64,000 nucleotides of DNA from Pectobacterium aquaticum. Lineage in GTDB: Bacteria > Pseudomonadota > Gammaproteobacteria > Enterobacterales > Enterobacteriaceae. The DNA lies in NCBI RefSeq assembly GCF_003382565.3, contig NZ_CP086253.1, positions 1,426,001-1,490,000 of the forward strand, given 5' to 3'. The position numbers and the translations under genes are program-made. The notes below the pieces were generated by a model. It did not search any database. It was not told where the DNA came from and worked only from the letters and a program-made list of their open reading frames with translations. Within the stretch, counting starts at the first letter, position 1. Each line of letters opens with the position of its first letter. Of the stretch, positions 8,991 to 17,905 are shown in pieces.

Positions 8991-9045
8991 ACATGGGCAT
9001 CCCTCATATCCCGAAATCGATTGGGGATGACAAGGGAGCCCATGT
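8991..9045 (-). promoter_or_regulatory. Intercistronic stem-loop between ganE and ganF
   Basis: Arms ACATGGGC (8991-8998) and GCCCATGT (9038-9045) enclose a further stem of TCCCT/AGGGA and ATCCC/GGGAT. By analogy with the REP hairpins after malE, it may stabilise ganE mRNA so that binding protein exceeds permease. That role is inference. Confidence 0.6.
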
Positions 9046-9067
9046 TGACCCACGGTGGTACGGGGGA

Positions 9068-10300
9068 TTACTGGTTACTGTGGTTAGCTTCGATCTGCAT
9101 TTTGATAATCTTCACGGCAGATTCCAGCGCCGCTTTGGTGTCCTGCTTGCCCGTCACGCTCAGTTGCAGCGCGCTGTTTGCTGGCGTCCAGACTTCCTGC
9201 ATTTCTGGTACGCTCGGCATAGGAACGGCATAGCCAGACTGGATCGCGACAGCACGGGATTTTTCGTCATCCTTAATCAGCGGATCGTCAACCAGCGCCG
9301 CGATCGGTGGGATTTCGCCAGTTAACTGGAAGCGAATTTTGGCGTACTCAGGTTGATTGATGAACTCAATGAATTTCTGCGCTAGCGCTTTGTTTTTAGA
9401 GTAGGTGGAGATGCTGTAGCCTTTCACGCCCAGCAGCGAACGTGGATGCTCGCCGTTTGGCAACAGCGGCAGTGGGGCGACGCCATAGTTTACGCCCGCG
9501 TTTTTGTACGGTTGGAACGCCCACGGACCGGTAATCACGGCAGCGGCTTTTTTCTCGGTAAACAGGGAGTCGATGGCGTTAGCGCCGGTTTCACCGACGA
9601 TGCCCGGCGGGAACAGGCCATCGGCGTAGAATTTCTTGATGTAGTTGACGGCATCGATGGTGGCTTGTTTATCCAGACCGATGTCTTTTACGTTCGGTGA
9701 ACCGTTGCTGTTCTGCCCGAAAATGTAGCCACCCATCCCAGCGATGACACCATAGGCGTAATAAATTTCGTCAAATTTCGCCAGCAGGCCATAGCGGCCT
9801 TCGGCACGTTGCTGTTTGGAGAAGGTGAACAGGTCGTCGAATTTTTCCGGCGGCTGTGGCATCAGGTCTTTGTTGTACACCAGCACGGTGGTTTCAACCG
9901 CTTTCGGCACGCCATACAGCTTACCGTTATAGGTTTGTGCTTCCATTGCTGGTTTGGTGAAACTCGACAGGAACGTCTGATCCAGCTTCAGTTCGCTGAT
10001 CAATCCCTGAACCACGGCGGTACCCACCTGATCGTGTGGCATCACGATTACATCCGGGCCGATTCCTGCTGGGCCATCCAGACGGAGTTTCTCAATCTGC
10101 TGTGCGTAGGGCGTTTCCAGCACGTTGATTTTGACATTATTCTGTTTTTCAAAGGCTTTGATCGCCTCGGCGATGCCGTCGGATTTCTTGATATCTTCCC
10201 ATACCAGAAGTTCTTTGTCGGCTGCCAGCGCTGATTTGCTGAGTACACCGGTGATACCCAGTGAAATCATAATGACGGTGGTCAGTGTTTTCATTTTCAT
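9068..10300 (-). CDS. ganE: GanE, periplasmic galactan-oligomer binding protein (MalE type)
   Basis: A solute-binding protein of about 410 residues with a Sec signal peptide (MKMKTLTTVIMISLGITG..SALAADK). The mature region has MalE-family features: LLVWEDIKKSDGIAEAIKAFEKQ, GPDVIVMPHDQVG, YGVPKAVETTVLVYNKDL and AAVITGPWAFQPYKNAGVNYGVAPLP. It delivers galacto-oligosaccharides to GanF/GanG. The second of two adjacent ATGs (10300) is preferred because of its spacing from GAGGA; an ATG at 10303 is also possible. It is the first gene of ganEFGAB, with operator-like palindromes upstream shared with the divergent ganK. Confidence 0.92.
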   Translation of the reverse strand: MKMKTLTTVIMISLGITGVLSKSALAADKELLVWEDIKKSDGIAEAIKAFEKQNNVKINVLETPYAQQIEKLRLDGPAGIGPDVIVMPHDQVGTAVVQGLISELKLDQTFLSSFTKPAMEAQTYNGKLYGVPKAVETTVLVYNKDLMPQPPEKFDDLFTFSKQQRAEGRYGLLAKFDEIYYAYGVIAGMGGYIFGQNSNGSPNVKDIGLDKQATIDAVNYIKKFYADGLFPPGIVGETGANAIDSLFTEKKAAAVITGPWAFQPYKNAGVNYGVAPLPLLPNGEHPRSLLGVKGYSISTYSKNKALAQKFIEFINQPEYAKIRFQLTGEIPPIAALVDDPLIKDDEKSRAVAIQSGYAVPMPSVPEMQEVWTPANSALQLSVTGKQDTKAALESAVKIIKMQIEANHSNQ

Positions 10301-10395
10301 CATTAGTCCTCAAAGCCCTGGTGGGCCCATCATGGTCAGAAATTGTCGCGTACTTTCCCGTTTTCACCGTTTTTGCTGTCCCTGTGCGATGTGGG

Positions 10396-10407
10396 TGTAA
10401 CGTTACA
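10396..10407. promoter_or_regulatory. Perfect 12-bp palindrome TGTAACGTTACA, candidate GanR operator
   Basis: TGTAACGTTACA lies 96 bp upstream of the ganE start in the ganE/ganK divergent region. LacI-family regulators bind palindromes with a central CG, and related half-sites occur before ganL, ganR and galT. Confidence 0.6.
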
Positions 10408-10507
10408 TCACACGGCAAGGAATGAGGCATCTAACAGTACACGTGGTTTGGCGATCGTCGCGGTGTGGTGCTTGACGCTTTATTAGGCGTTTTCCACAAA
10501 CTAGGAT

Positions 10508-10626
10508 AACGGTTACACCAATGGCGATTACATTAAGCAGAGTGCGCCACGTCTGCCAGCGAAACATGTAAAGGCTGTGATCTTATGCACAAAAGTAACC
10601 CCCTGTTTGTGCAAACGGTTACACCA
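10508..10626. promoter_or_regulatory. Two copies of AACGGTTACACCA in the ganE/ganK divergent promoter region
   Basis: Identical 13-mers occur at 10508-10520 and 10614-10626, 106 bp apart (about ten helical turns). Each contains the half-site GTTACAC also found before ganL. They are probably GanR half-operators or sites that could support a repression loop; this is inferred from position and sequence only. The 10304-10783 interval holds no gene. Confidence 0.5.
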
Positions 10627-10783
10627 TGCTGTTATATTGCAATTATGACCAGCGTGCAGGTAAACCTGGCCGGATGCTAATGCATTTGGAAGGGCTACCG
10701 AGCCATTTTGAGTCGACGACCACTGGGCCGTTGTGACTCAGCGCTTATATCCTGAAAAGCAAAATTATCAAGAGGTTACCGTT

Positions 10784-11866
10784 ATGGCGTCGATCCAGTT
10801 GGATAGAGTGAGTAAGCATTTTGGCAAAACGATTACGCTTCACGATGTGAATCTGACGATTGCGGATGGAGAGTTCGCCGTTTTTGTTGGGCCGTCTGGC
10901 TGTGGTAAGTCGACGTTGCTGAGAATGATTGCCGGGCTGGAAGATGTCACGGGCGGTGAAATCATGATTGATGAGGCAGTGGTGAATGATGTTGCCCCCG
11001 CTCACCGTGGCGTGGCGATGGTGTTCCAGTCTTATGCGCTGTACCCGCACATGACCGTCGCTGAGAATATGGGCTACGGCCTGCGCGTGAATGGCGTTCC
11101 GAAAGACCAGATTAAGCACCAAATCGAGATGGTGGCGAAGACGCTGCAACTGTCTCACCTGCTGGAGCGTAAACCTAAAGAGCTATCGGGTGGGCAGCGC
11201 CAGCGTGTAGCGATAGGGCGCGCCATCGTGCGTAACCCGAAAGTGTTCCTGTTTGATGAACCGCTGTCGAACCTGGATGCAGAGCTGCGTGTGGATATGC
11301 GATTGCACATTGCCAAACTGCATCAGGAATTGAAAACGACGATGATCTACGTGACGCACGATCAGGTCGAAGCTATGACGCTGGCCGACAAAATTGTGGT
11401 CATGAACTACGGCAAAGTCGAGCAGGTTGGATCGCCGATGGAGCTTTATTATCATCCGGTTAACCAGTTTGTTGCGGGTTTTATCGGCTCGCCAAAAATG
11501 AACTTCCTGCCTGCGCAGGTCATCGATTGGACGCCGGATAGCCTGACGGTGAATGTTGCCGAGCAGTTGCAGCTTGAGCTGCCGATTCGCACTGGCGAAC
11601 TGACCGTTGGCAGCACGGTCACGCTGGGGCTGCGGCCGGAACACGTGTCACCGGAAGGTGAGGGGATTCGCCTGTCATTCGGCTGCGAAGTCGTCGAACG
11701 TTTAGGTAACAGTACCTACCTGTTCGGCCAATGCTGTGGCATCGATAACTTCAAACTTCTGCTGGCGGGCGACAGTGCCTTCAAGCCTTATGAACATATT
11801 GAGGTCTTCTTCTCCCCGAATAACTGTCTGGTGTTCAACGCCGATGGCTTGCGTATCAGCGCGTAG
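10784..11866 (+). CDS. ganK: GanK, ABC transporter ATPase for galacto-oligosaccharides (MalK/UgpC type)
   Basis: A 360-residue CUT1-type ATPase. It has Walker A GPSGCGKST, the Q-loop region VFQSYALYPHMTVAENM, ABC signature LSGGQRQRVAIGRAI, Walker B VFLFDEPLSNLDAELR and the H-loop YVTHDQ. A C-terminal regulatory OB domain follows (VTLGLRPEHVS). The start is the ATG at 10784 with GAGG eight bases upstream. It is transcribed divergently from ganE and would energise GanF/GanG as a dimer. Confidence 0.93.
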   Translation: MASIQLDRVSKHFGKTITLHDVNLTIADGEFAVFVGPSGCGKSTLLRMIAGLEDVTGGEIMIDEAVVNDVAPAHRGVAMVFQSYALYPHMTVAENMGYGLRVNGVPKDQIKHQIEMVAKTLQLSHLLERKPKELSGGQRQRVAIGRAIVRNPKVFLFDEPLSNLDAELRVDMRLHIAKLHQELKTTMIYVTHDQVEAMTLADKIVVMNYGKVEQVGSPMELYYHPVNQFVAGFIGSPKMNFLPAQVIDWTPDSLTVNVAEQLQLELPIRTGELTVGSTVTLGLRPEHVSPEGEGIRLSFGCEVVERLGNSTYLFGQCCGIDNFKLLLAGDSAFKPYEHIEVFFSPNNCLVFNADGLRISA

Positions 11867-11919
11867 TAAGCGACTGCATCGCTGAATCTCAATAGCCAAA
11901 ATCCCTTCTAAACATAAAC

Positions 11920-11938
11920 AGCGCCCGCTAAGGGCGCT
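11920..11938 (+). terminator. Hairpin after ganK
   Basis: Arms AGCGCCC and GGGCGCT with a 5-nt loop lie about 55 bp after the ganK stop. The T tract is poor, so it is a weak terminator or an RNA-stability hairpin. Confidence 0.5.
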
Positions 11939-12001
11939 CAACCTTAATTGCTGCTGATAAAATCATCTGTCTCTCAATATTCCGCTGTTTTGGGTATGCC
12001 T

Positions 12002-12245
12002 GGCGTAAAAAATTGTGCTGAGGTGGGCTTGGCCGTCGGATGAGCCGCATGGATGCGGCGAAAGGCAGTGCCGCGTCGGGAACGCGTCACTGCCGGTCCG
12101 AATATCGGCCACGAACGCCGAAGGCATCGCGTAGCGACGCAATTAACGCCGAAAAGCCAGTGGTCAAGGCGCTGCGGCGATTGAGCGCGCCTTGTCGGGC
12201 GTGTGATGAAATCACAGATTTGCTCGGTAGTTAACACGCACGAAA
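12002..12245 (+). repeat. Structured dispersed repeat, copy B (~244 bp)
   Basis: It has the same ends (GGCGTAAAAAATT ... CGCACGAAA) and the same hairpin order as 2488-2733. The main hairpin at 12064-12094 reads GGCAGTG c CGCGT cggga ACGCG t CACTGCC. It has the same length and loop as copy A but five stem pairs changed on both sides. It also has TCGC gta GCGA, CAAGGCGC/GCGCCTTG and TGTGAT gaa ATCACA. It lies between the convergent genes ganK and ganL. Confidence 0.85.
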
Positions 12246-12304
12246 TTTTCGCACTACCACACAGGATGCAGTGAACATTTTACAGCGGATACTATCCGCA
12301 ACAG

Positions 12305-12331
12305 AAAAAGGCTCTCGGTAGAAAGCCTTTT
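12305..12331 (-). terminator. Terminator of ganL
   Basis: On the minus strand AAAAGGCT pairs with AGCCTTTT and a T run follows, downstream of the ganL stop. Confidence 0.7.
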
Positions 12332-12384
12332 GGGAAACGCCCGATGGGAATGATGGACCCACCGAGCTGAGGGTTAGTGCGGTA

Positions 12385-13692
12385 TTACCACCAGGCTTCT
12401 GCCTGAATACCGAAGTTCACGGCATTGCTGCGATCGTCGTTGAAGGTGTTGCGGTTTTCATTTCCACGGTTTTGGTAAGACACGAAGAAGCGCAGTTCTG
12501 GGCGTGTCATCATGGGAATATCGGCGGTGAAAGCGTGTGCTAGCGTGTATTTCTCACCACTGTATTTGGTTTCTGTACCCGCTTTCCAGCTATCTTTTTT
12601 CTGATACGCACCCACTTCCAGATAGGTTTTCTGGTTCTTGGTCCAGACATACTGGCCGCGACCTACCGCAGACAATAATTCTGTGCTGTCGCGCCAGCGG
12701 CTGATTTCATCAGCTTTACCGTAGGTCAGAACATGGCTAAGAGAAATATTATCAGTGATTGGTAGGTCACCGGTCTGAATGACGCGGTAGCCTTTGGCGC
12801 TGTCGTTGATGCTCCAGACGTCATACCAGCCGCCGCCCTGATCGACCATGTTGTGCGCCAGCCCTTTGTCGGCATATTGCAGCACCAGTTTCTGGTTAGA
12901 TTTGAGGCCGGAGAAGTAGTGGCTGAGCTCGCCGGTGATCATCATCGAATTTTTAGGATCGAATTTTTGCCCTTCCGCGAGGAAGATATTTTTCTGTGTG
13001 TCCGCTTCATTTGGCATCGCGTAGGAGATACCGAACTCCGTCCACGCGCCGTCCCACGGCTTCCAGCCTGCATAGCGTGCGTCCAGATAGTTGATATTCA
13101 GATCGTCGTAGGTATCTGTTCTGCTTTGACATTCCTGACTGTTAATGCTGTTGCTACAGTCGACGTTCATGTTTTCAGCATCGGCACGGATCCAGGCAAA
13201 AGAGAACGCGCCTTCGCCCGCTTTGACGTTTTCGATCCCGGCACCCGCACCGGAGATATTCCAGTATTTGGTATCGATGATGTGCAAGTCATGACGCTGA
13301 TAGTAGCGTTTCCCCGCCCAGACCGTGGCATCCGGCAGTCCAGGTACAAAGCCTTTTGCCTGAAGGTTTAACTGGCGCAAACCAAACTCGGCATCGTCAT
13401 TTTTTGTCGTTTCATTATCGTTCGAGCCATTGGAGAACATGGAAATCATGCTATCGAAGTAAAACGTTTTCCCATTTTCGTTATACAGCTGCTGCCCTAA
13501 TTGGATTTCGCCGTAGGTGTCATCTTCGTTACCTAATCTTCCCACATAACTTTTATCGGCTGCCTGTTGTTTTCCGTGGTTTGATGCACCCACGCCAGAA
13601 CGGAAGTATCCTGAAAAATCAACAGAATAAGAAGGGGTTGCCAGCATTGCCAAACTCAGCGCAATGGATGTTGTCAGCAGTTTTCTTTTCAT
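12385..13692 (-). CDS. ganL: GanL, galactan-oligomer specific outer-membrane porin (LamB/maltoporin family)
   Basis: A 435-residue maltoporin-family protein. The signal peptide is MKRKLLTTSIALSLAMLATPSYS, and the mature N-terminus VDFSGYFRSGVG is typical of LamB. The body has alternating beta-strand sequence and FGLRQLNLQAKGFVPGLPDATVWAGKRYYQRHD, and the C-terminus ends in an aromatic residue (EAWW). It would admit galactan oligomers across the outer membrane. The start at 13692 has AAAGG upstream; an upstream ATG at 13770 would add an implausible extension before the signal peptide. It is separate from the ganE operon but carries similar operators. Confidence 0.92.
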   Translation of the reverse strand: MKRKLLTTSIALSLAMLATPSYSVDFSGYFRSGVGASNHGKQQAADKSYVGRLGNEDDTYGEIQLGQQLYNENGKTFYFDSMISMFSNGSNDNETTKNDDAEFGLRQLNLQAKGFVPGLPDATVWAGKRYYQRHDLHIIDTKYWNISGAGAGIENVKAGEGAFSFAWIRADAENMNVDCSNSINSQECQSRTDTYDDLNINYLDARYAGWKPWDGAWTEFGISYAMPNEADTQKNIFLAEGQKFDPKNSMMITGELSHYFSGLKSNQKLVLQYADKGLAHNMVDQGGGWYDVWSINDSAKGYRVIQTGDLPITDNISLSHVLTYGKADEISRWRDSTELLSAVGRGQYVWTKNQKTYLEVGAYQKKDSWKAGTETKYSGEKYTLAHAFTADIPMMTRPELRFFVSYQNRGNENRNTFNDDRSNAVNFGIQAEAWW

Positions 13693-13837
13693 AATATACC
13701 TTTCGCTTATTCGGGTAAGAATGTGGATGTTCCAAATAACATGACGTGAACGGAGGTAAAACGTTTCCACTCATGGCGAAGGATTATGGGGGAATAAAAT
13801 GGCGCGGGACATGATTGTTCTCACAAAACACAAAAGA

Positions 13838-13946
13838 GTTACACCATTATTTACACTAATGTAACGATGTTACAGGTGGTATTTTGATTGTTTATCAGTA
13901 CTGGAGCGGTGTTATTTGCTGCGTAATGATGTGTAACTGGTTACAC
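13838..13946. promoter_or_regulatory. ganL promoter region with GanR-like operators
   Basis: Three related sites are present: GTTACACCAT at 13838-13847, TGTAAC gat GTTACA at 13860-13874, and GTGTAAC TG GTTACAC at 13931-13946 with perfect 7-bp arms. The 13693-14175 interval holds no long gene. It also contains a purine-rich stretch and a hairpin near ganR. Confidence 0.6.
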
Positions 13947-14115
13947 GTTTTTCTGGTGCGTCTAAAATGCAGCATAAAATTTTTTTATGTCAGAATCGGT
14001 GGCGTTACATAAAAGGAGTGATGCGATGCCGAGTAGGAAACATTTTTGGAATAGAGGGAAAGGAGGTTAGTTAAAAGGAAAGCGCAAACAAGGGGGGAGG
14101 TCAGAAGGCAATGAT

Positions 14116-14160
14116 GTCGCTACCTGCCTGATGCAAATGAGTATTGCGTCAGGCAGCGAC
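14116..14160 (-). terminator. Long hairpin downstream of ganR
   Basis: GTCGCT.CCTGCCTGA (from 14116) pairs with TCAGGC.AGCGAC (to 14160), just after the ganR stop. There is no T tract, so it is a terminator or mRNA-stabilising stem. Confidence 0.55.
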
Positions 14161-14175
14161 GTTGGTGAAAGGTGA

Positions 14176-15186
14176 CTACTTCTTACGGGCCGGGGGACTC
14201 ACCGAATGGCGGCGTACCAGCGTCGGGCTAAACATATTCGTGGTTTCACTGAGCTGTTTACCGTGAGATAGCGCGATGGCTAATTCTGCGGCCTGAATTG
14301 CCATGGCGGAAACCGGATAGTGCACAGTTGTCAGGCGAGGGCGGAGGTAGCGGGCGATCAATACGTCATCAAACCCGATCACTGACATATCCTGCGGTAC
14401 GCTGATGCTGTTATCGCTCAGGACGGAAAGCGCGCCTGCGGCCATGGAATCGTTGTAACACACGACTGCTGTCATGTTGCCGCCCCGACTCAGCAGCTCC
14501 ATCATGGCAGATTCGCCGCCCACTTCGTCCGGTGAGGCGCGGGCTATGAGGCGTTCATCCCGTGCGATGCCGTGCTCTTGCAGCGCATCCACATAGCCTT
14601 GCAGGCGGTCGGCGGAGTCGGAAATTTGGTGATTAGAGCAGAGAAAACCGATCCGCTGATGCCCTTCCTGAATTAAATGGCGCGTTGCCAGCCAGGAGCC
14701 ATAGCGATCGTCGAGTGCAACGCAGCGGTTTTCATAACCGGGTAACGTGCGGTTAATGAGCACCATGTCAGGAATGTGGCTCATTAGCGCCGCCAGTTCC
14801 TCATCTGAAAGCATTTTTGCATGCACGATCAGCCCCGCGCAGCGGTGGCGAATTAGCTGCTCAATGGCTTTCTTTTCCTGCTCGGCATTGTGATAGCCGT
14901 TACCAATCAGCAGAAAGTTGCCAGTTGCCTGGGCAATTTGTTCGACAGATTTCACCATCGTTCCGAAAAAGGGATCGGACACATCCGCAACAACCAGCCC
15001 CATGGTCTCTGCACTTTGATGCGCGAGCGCTCTGGCATTGGCGTTCGGATGATATTGCAGCTCCGCCATGGCCTTGTGTACGGCTTCCCTGGAGGCGGTA
15101 CTGGCTTTGGGCGAGTTATTAATTACACGCGAAACCGTAGCGACTGATACACCTGATAGACGAGCAACATCCTTTATTGTGGCCAT
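14176..15186 (-). CDS. ganR: GanR, LacI/GalR-family repressor of galactan use
   Basis: A 336-residue LacI-family regulator. The N-terminal HTH with hinge is MATIKDVARLSGVSVATVSRVINNS, then a periplasmic-binding-protein-like effector domain (GLVVADVSDPFFGTMV, SVIGFDDVLIARYLRPRLTTV). The second ATG (15186) is chosen because it sits six bases from AGGA; ATG 15192 is two codons longer. It is flanked by ganL and galT-galK. A palindrome upstream (15411-15424) suggests autoregulation. Ligand identity (galactose or galactobiose) is inferred from context. Confidence 0.9.
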   Translation of the reverse strand: MATIKDVARLSGVSVATVSRVINNSPKASTASREAVHKAMAELQYHPNANARALAHQSAETMGLVVADVSDPFFGTMVKSVEQIAQATGNFLLIGNGYHNAEQEKKAIEQLIRHRCAGLIVHAKMLSDEELAALMSHIPDMVLINRTLPGYENRCVALDDRYGSWLATRHLIQEGHQRIGFLCSNHQISDSADRLQGYVDALQEHGIARDERLIARASPDEVGGESAMMELLSRGGNMTAVVCYNDSMAAGALSVLSDNSISVPQDMSVIGFDDVLIARYLRPRLTTVHYPVSAMAIQAAELAIALSHGKQLSETTNMFSPTLVRRHSVSPPARKK

Positions 15187-15410
15187 TGGCATTCCTGAGC
15201 GGTCAAATGCGTGGTGAGGCGTACCGCAGCCTAACGCACACGTTAAAAGAAAAAATCGATGACTTATATTTATAAATGTACAGGTTTTTGGCGGATGTTA
15301 CCTATTCGACTACCTTTCCTTTTTGATCCAGACCGTACTTATGTGATCGCTATCAACAATCATCGGTCATTTCTCTCTTCCAAAATACCATTTCGGGGTT
15401 TAAATTTAGG

Positions 15411-15511
15411 GTAACCGATTACACTTATGTGGTGGCTAAACGATAGCTGACTATCTTTCTTTAGCATTATTACAGCTATTTTATCCATGCCATAGTGTGA
15501 AACTGATTACA
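15411..15511. promoter_or_regulatory. ganR/galT divergent region with two GanR/GalR-like operators
   Basis: GGTAACCGATTACAC is at 15411-15424 and GTGAAACTGATTACAT at about 15496-15511. The second matches the ganL operator TGTAACTGGTTACA at 12 of 14 positions and lies ~140 bp before galT. The 15187-15650 interval contains no gene. Confidence 0.55.
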
Positions 15512-15650
15512 TTAAGGGGTTTTTCTGGCTGAGTTTACGGACTGAGCTGATGCCTCTTCCAGATCTCTGACGGACTGTTAGCGCCATACAATGGGTTGCG
15601 GATGGTGCCGCGGTTGTACCGAATTTGTGTTTTGTATTGAGGAATAGCTT

Positions 15651-16691
15651 ATGCAGTTTGAGCCGACTGAACATCCGCATCGCCGTTTTAACCCGCTGAA
15701 AGGCGAGTGGATTCTGGTTTCTCCGCATCGTGCCAAGCGCCCCTGGCAAGGGCAGCAGGATGAACCGGATCGCGCCACGCCGCCGCCTTACGATCCGACC
15801 TGCTATCTGTGTGCGGGTAATAAACGTATTACTGGCGATATCAACCCGCACTATCAGGGCACCTTTGTTTTTACGAATGACTTTTCGGCTTTGATGGAGG
15901 ACACGCCGGAGGCACCGTCGGGCGATGATGAGCTTTTCCGCGTGCAGCAAGCCCGTGGCGTCAGCCGTGTCATCTGTTTTTCTCCCGATCACAGTAAAAG
16001 TCTGCCGCAGCTTTCGCTGCCCGCGCTGAAAGCGGTGATCGATACGTGGAGCGATCAGACTGAAGAACTGGGCAAGCGGTATCCGTGGGTTCAGGTCTTT
16101 GAGAATAAAGGGACGATGATGGGGTGCTCTAATCCCCATCCGCACGGGCAGGTTTGGGCTAACGATTTTCTGCCGAACGAAGTACAGCGTGAGGATGAGC
16201 AGCAGCGAGACTATTTCTCCCGTCACGGTTCGCCGCTACTGCTGGACTACGTTCGCCGCGAGCAGGCTGATGGCTCGCGCATCGTGGTGGAAACGGAGCA
16301 CTGGTTGGCGGTTGTCCCTTACTGGGCGTCGTGGCCGTTTGAGACGCTGGTGCTGCCCAAATTTGCGGTGCAGCGATTGCCGCAGCTCAATGACGTTCAG
16401 CGTGACGATCTGGCGCTGATGCTGAAAAAGTTGACCAGCCGTTATGACAACCTGTTCCAGTGTTCCTTCCCCTATTCGATGGGGTGGCATGGTGCGCCGT
16501 TCAAGGGGGATGACATCGCACATTGGCAACTGCATGCCCATTTTTATCCCCCGTTATTACGTTCCGCCAGCGTGCGCAAATTTATGGTCGGCTATGAAAT
16601 GCTGGCTGAGGCGCAGCGTGATCTGACGGCAGAGCAGGCCGCTGAACGTTTACGCAGCGTGAGTGATATCCATTTTCGTGAGCAAATTTGA
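15651..16691 (+). CDS. galT: Galactose-1-phosphate uridylyltransferase GalT
   Basis: A 346-residue Leloir pathway enzyme that converts galactose-1-P and UDP-glucose to glucose-1-P and UDP-galactose. The active-site HPH lies in NPHPHGQVWAND, and the metal ligands include the N-terminal CYLC motif (DPTCYLCAGNKR). The C-terminal block includes HWQLHAHFYPPLLRSA. The start has GAGGAA nine bases upstream. It is followed by galK after 9 bp. galE is not in this window. Confidence 0.96.
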   Translation: MQFEPTEHPHRRFNPLKGEWILVSPHRAKRPWQGQQDEPDRATPPPYDPTCYLCAGNKRITGDINPHYQGTFVFTNDFSALMEDTPEAPSGDDELFRVQQARGVSRVICFSPDHSKSLPQLSLPALKAVIDTWSDQTEELGKRYPWVQVFENKGTMMGCSNPHPHGQVWANDFLPNEVQREDEQQRDYFSRHGSPLLLDYVRREQADGSRIVVETEHWLAVVPYWASWPFETLVLPKFAVQRLPQLNDVQRDDLALMLKKLTSRYDNLFQCSFPYSMGWHGAPFKGDDIAHWQLHAHFYPPLLRSASVRKFMVGYEMLAEAQRDLTAEQAAERLRSVSDIHFREQI

Positions 16692-16700
16692 GGTCATTTT

Positions 16701-17864
16701 ATGAGCCGTATTGATTCTCTACGTCAGTTAACCGAGTCTGTTTTTGTCCGATTATTTGGCTATGCGCCGCACGCCGCTGTTCAGGCACCCGGCCGAGTCA
16801 ACCTGATTGGTGAGCACACCGACTATAACGATGGTTTTGTCTTGCCTTGTGCTATCGATTACCAGACGGTGGTCAGCGCGGCGGTACGTCAGGATGGTAT
16901 CGTGCGGGTGGTCGCAGTGGACTTTGACAGCCAGCAGGATGAATTCGATCTCGCCACAGAGATCGTGCCTCACCCAGACTACACTTGGGCGAACTATATC
17001 CGTGGAACGGTGAAATTTTTGCTGGCGCGTGGCCTGCCGCTCACTGGCATGGATATGGTGGTTTCCGGTAACGTGCCGTCTGGCGCAGGGCTAAGTTCAT
17101 CGGCCTCGCTGGAAGTGGCTATCGGGCAGACGTTCAAGGAGCTGAATAATCTGGACATCAGCCAGTTGGATGTGGCCTTGAACGGTCAGCAGGCAGAAAA
17201 CCATTTTGTTGGCTGTAGCTGCGGCATTATGGATCAGTTTATTTCCGCTCAAGGGCGTGTTGGTCAGGCGCTGTTGATCGACTGCCGCTCTCTGGAAGGG
17301 CGTTCTGTGCGTATGCTCGACGGCGTTGATGTGCTGATCGTGAATTCTAACGTGCGCCGTGGGCTGGTGGACAGCGAATACAACACGCGACGCCAGCAGT
17401 GTGAAGCTGCGGCGCGTCATTTTAACGTTAAGGCGCTGCGTGATGTTTCCCTCGCACAGTTTGAAGCGGGAATCGAGGGGCTGGATCCGGTAGCGGTGCG
17501 CCGTGCACGCCATGTTATTACCGAGAACCGCCGTACGCTGGAAGCGGCCGATGCGCTGGCGCGTCAAGATGCACACCGTTTGTTTACGCTGATGGCAGAA
17601 TCGCATGTCTCCATGCGCGACGACTTTGAAATTACCGTGCCGCCGATCGATGCGCTGGTGGAGCTGATTCAGGAGTATGTCGGTGAGCGAGGCGGTGTGC
17701 GTATGACCGGTGGCGGTTTCGGTGGCTGCATTGTCGCCCTTATCCCCTCGGCGCTGACAGACGAAGTCAAACAGGTGATTGAACGGGAATATCCGGCGCG
17801 TACCGGCCTTCAGCCGTCCATCTATTTGTGTCAGGCATCCGGCGGTGCGGGTCGCGTGAGTTAA
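16701..17864 (+). CDS. galK: Galactokinase GalK
   Basis: A 387-residue GHMP-family kinase that phosphorylates alpha-D-galactose with ATP. It shows the galactokinase signature APGRVNLIGEHTDYNDGFVLPCAID, the GHMP ATP motif GNVPSGAGLSSSASLEVAIG and the C-terminal motif GGVRMTGGGFGGCIVALIP. It sits directly behind galT with GAGG before the ATG. Its place beside the gan locus links pectic galactan breakdown to central metabolism. Confidence 0.96.
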   Translation: MSRIDSLRQLTESVFVRLFGYAPHAAVQAPGRVNLIGEHTDYNDGFVLPCAIDYQTVVSAAVRQDGIVRVVAVDFDSQQDEFDLATEIVPHPDYTWANYIRGTVKFLLARGLPLTGMDMVVSGNVPSGAGLSSSASLEVAIGQTFKELNNLDISQLDVALNGQQAENHFVGCSCGIMDQFISAQGRVGQALLIDCRSLEGRSVRMLDGVDVLIVNSNVRRGLVDSEYNTRRQQCEAAARHFNVKALRDVSLAQFEAGIEGLDPVAVRRARHVITENRRTLEAADALARQDAHRLFTLMAESHVSMRDDFEITVPPIDALVELIQEYVGERGGVRMTGGGFGGCIVALIPSALTDEVKQVIEREYPARTGLQPSIYLCQASGGAGRVS

Positions 17865-17872
17865 GTTCAGGC

Positions 17873-17904
17873 TGGAAAAGGTGAGGGAAACCTCACCTTT
17901 TCCA
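17873..17904. terminator. Bidirectional terminator between galK and hicB
   Basis: A perfect 14-bp stem TGGAAAAGGTGAGG / CCTCACCTTTTCCA with loop GAAA lies between the convergent galK and hicB stops. Confidence 0.85.
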
Positions 17905-17905
17905 T

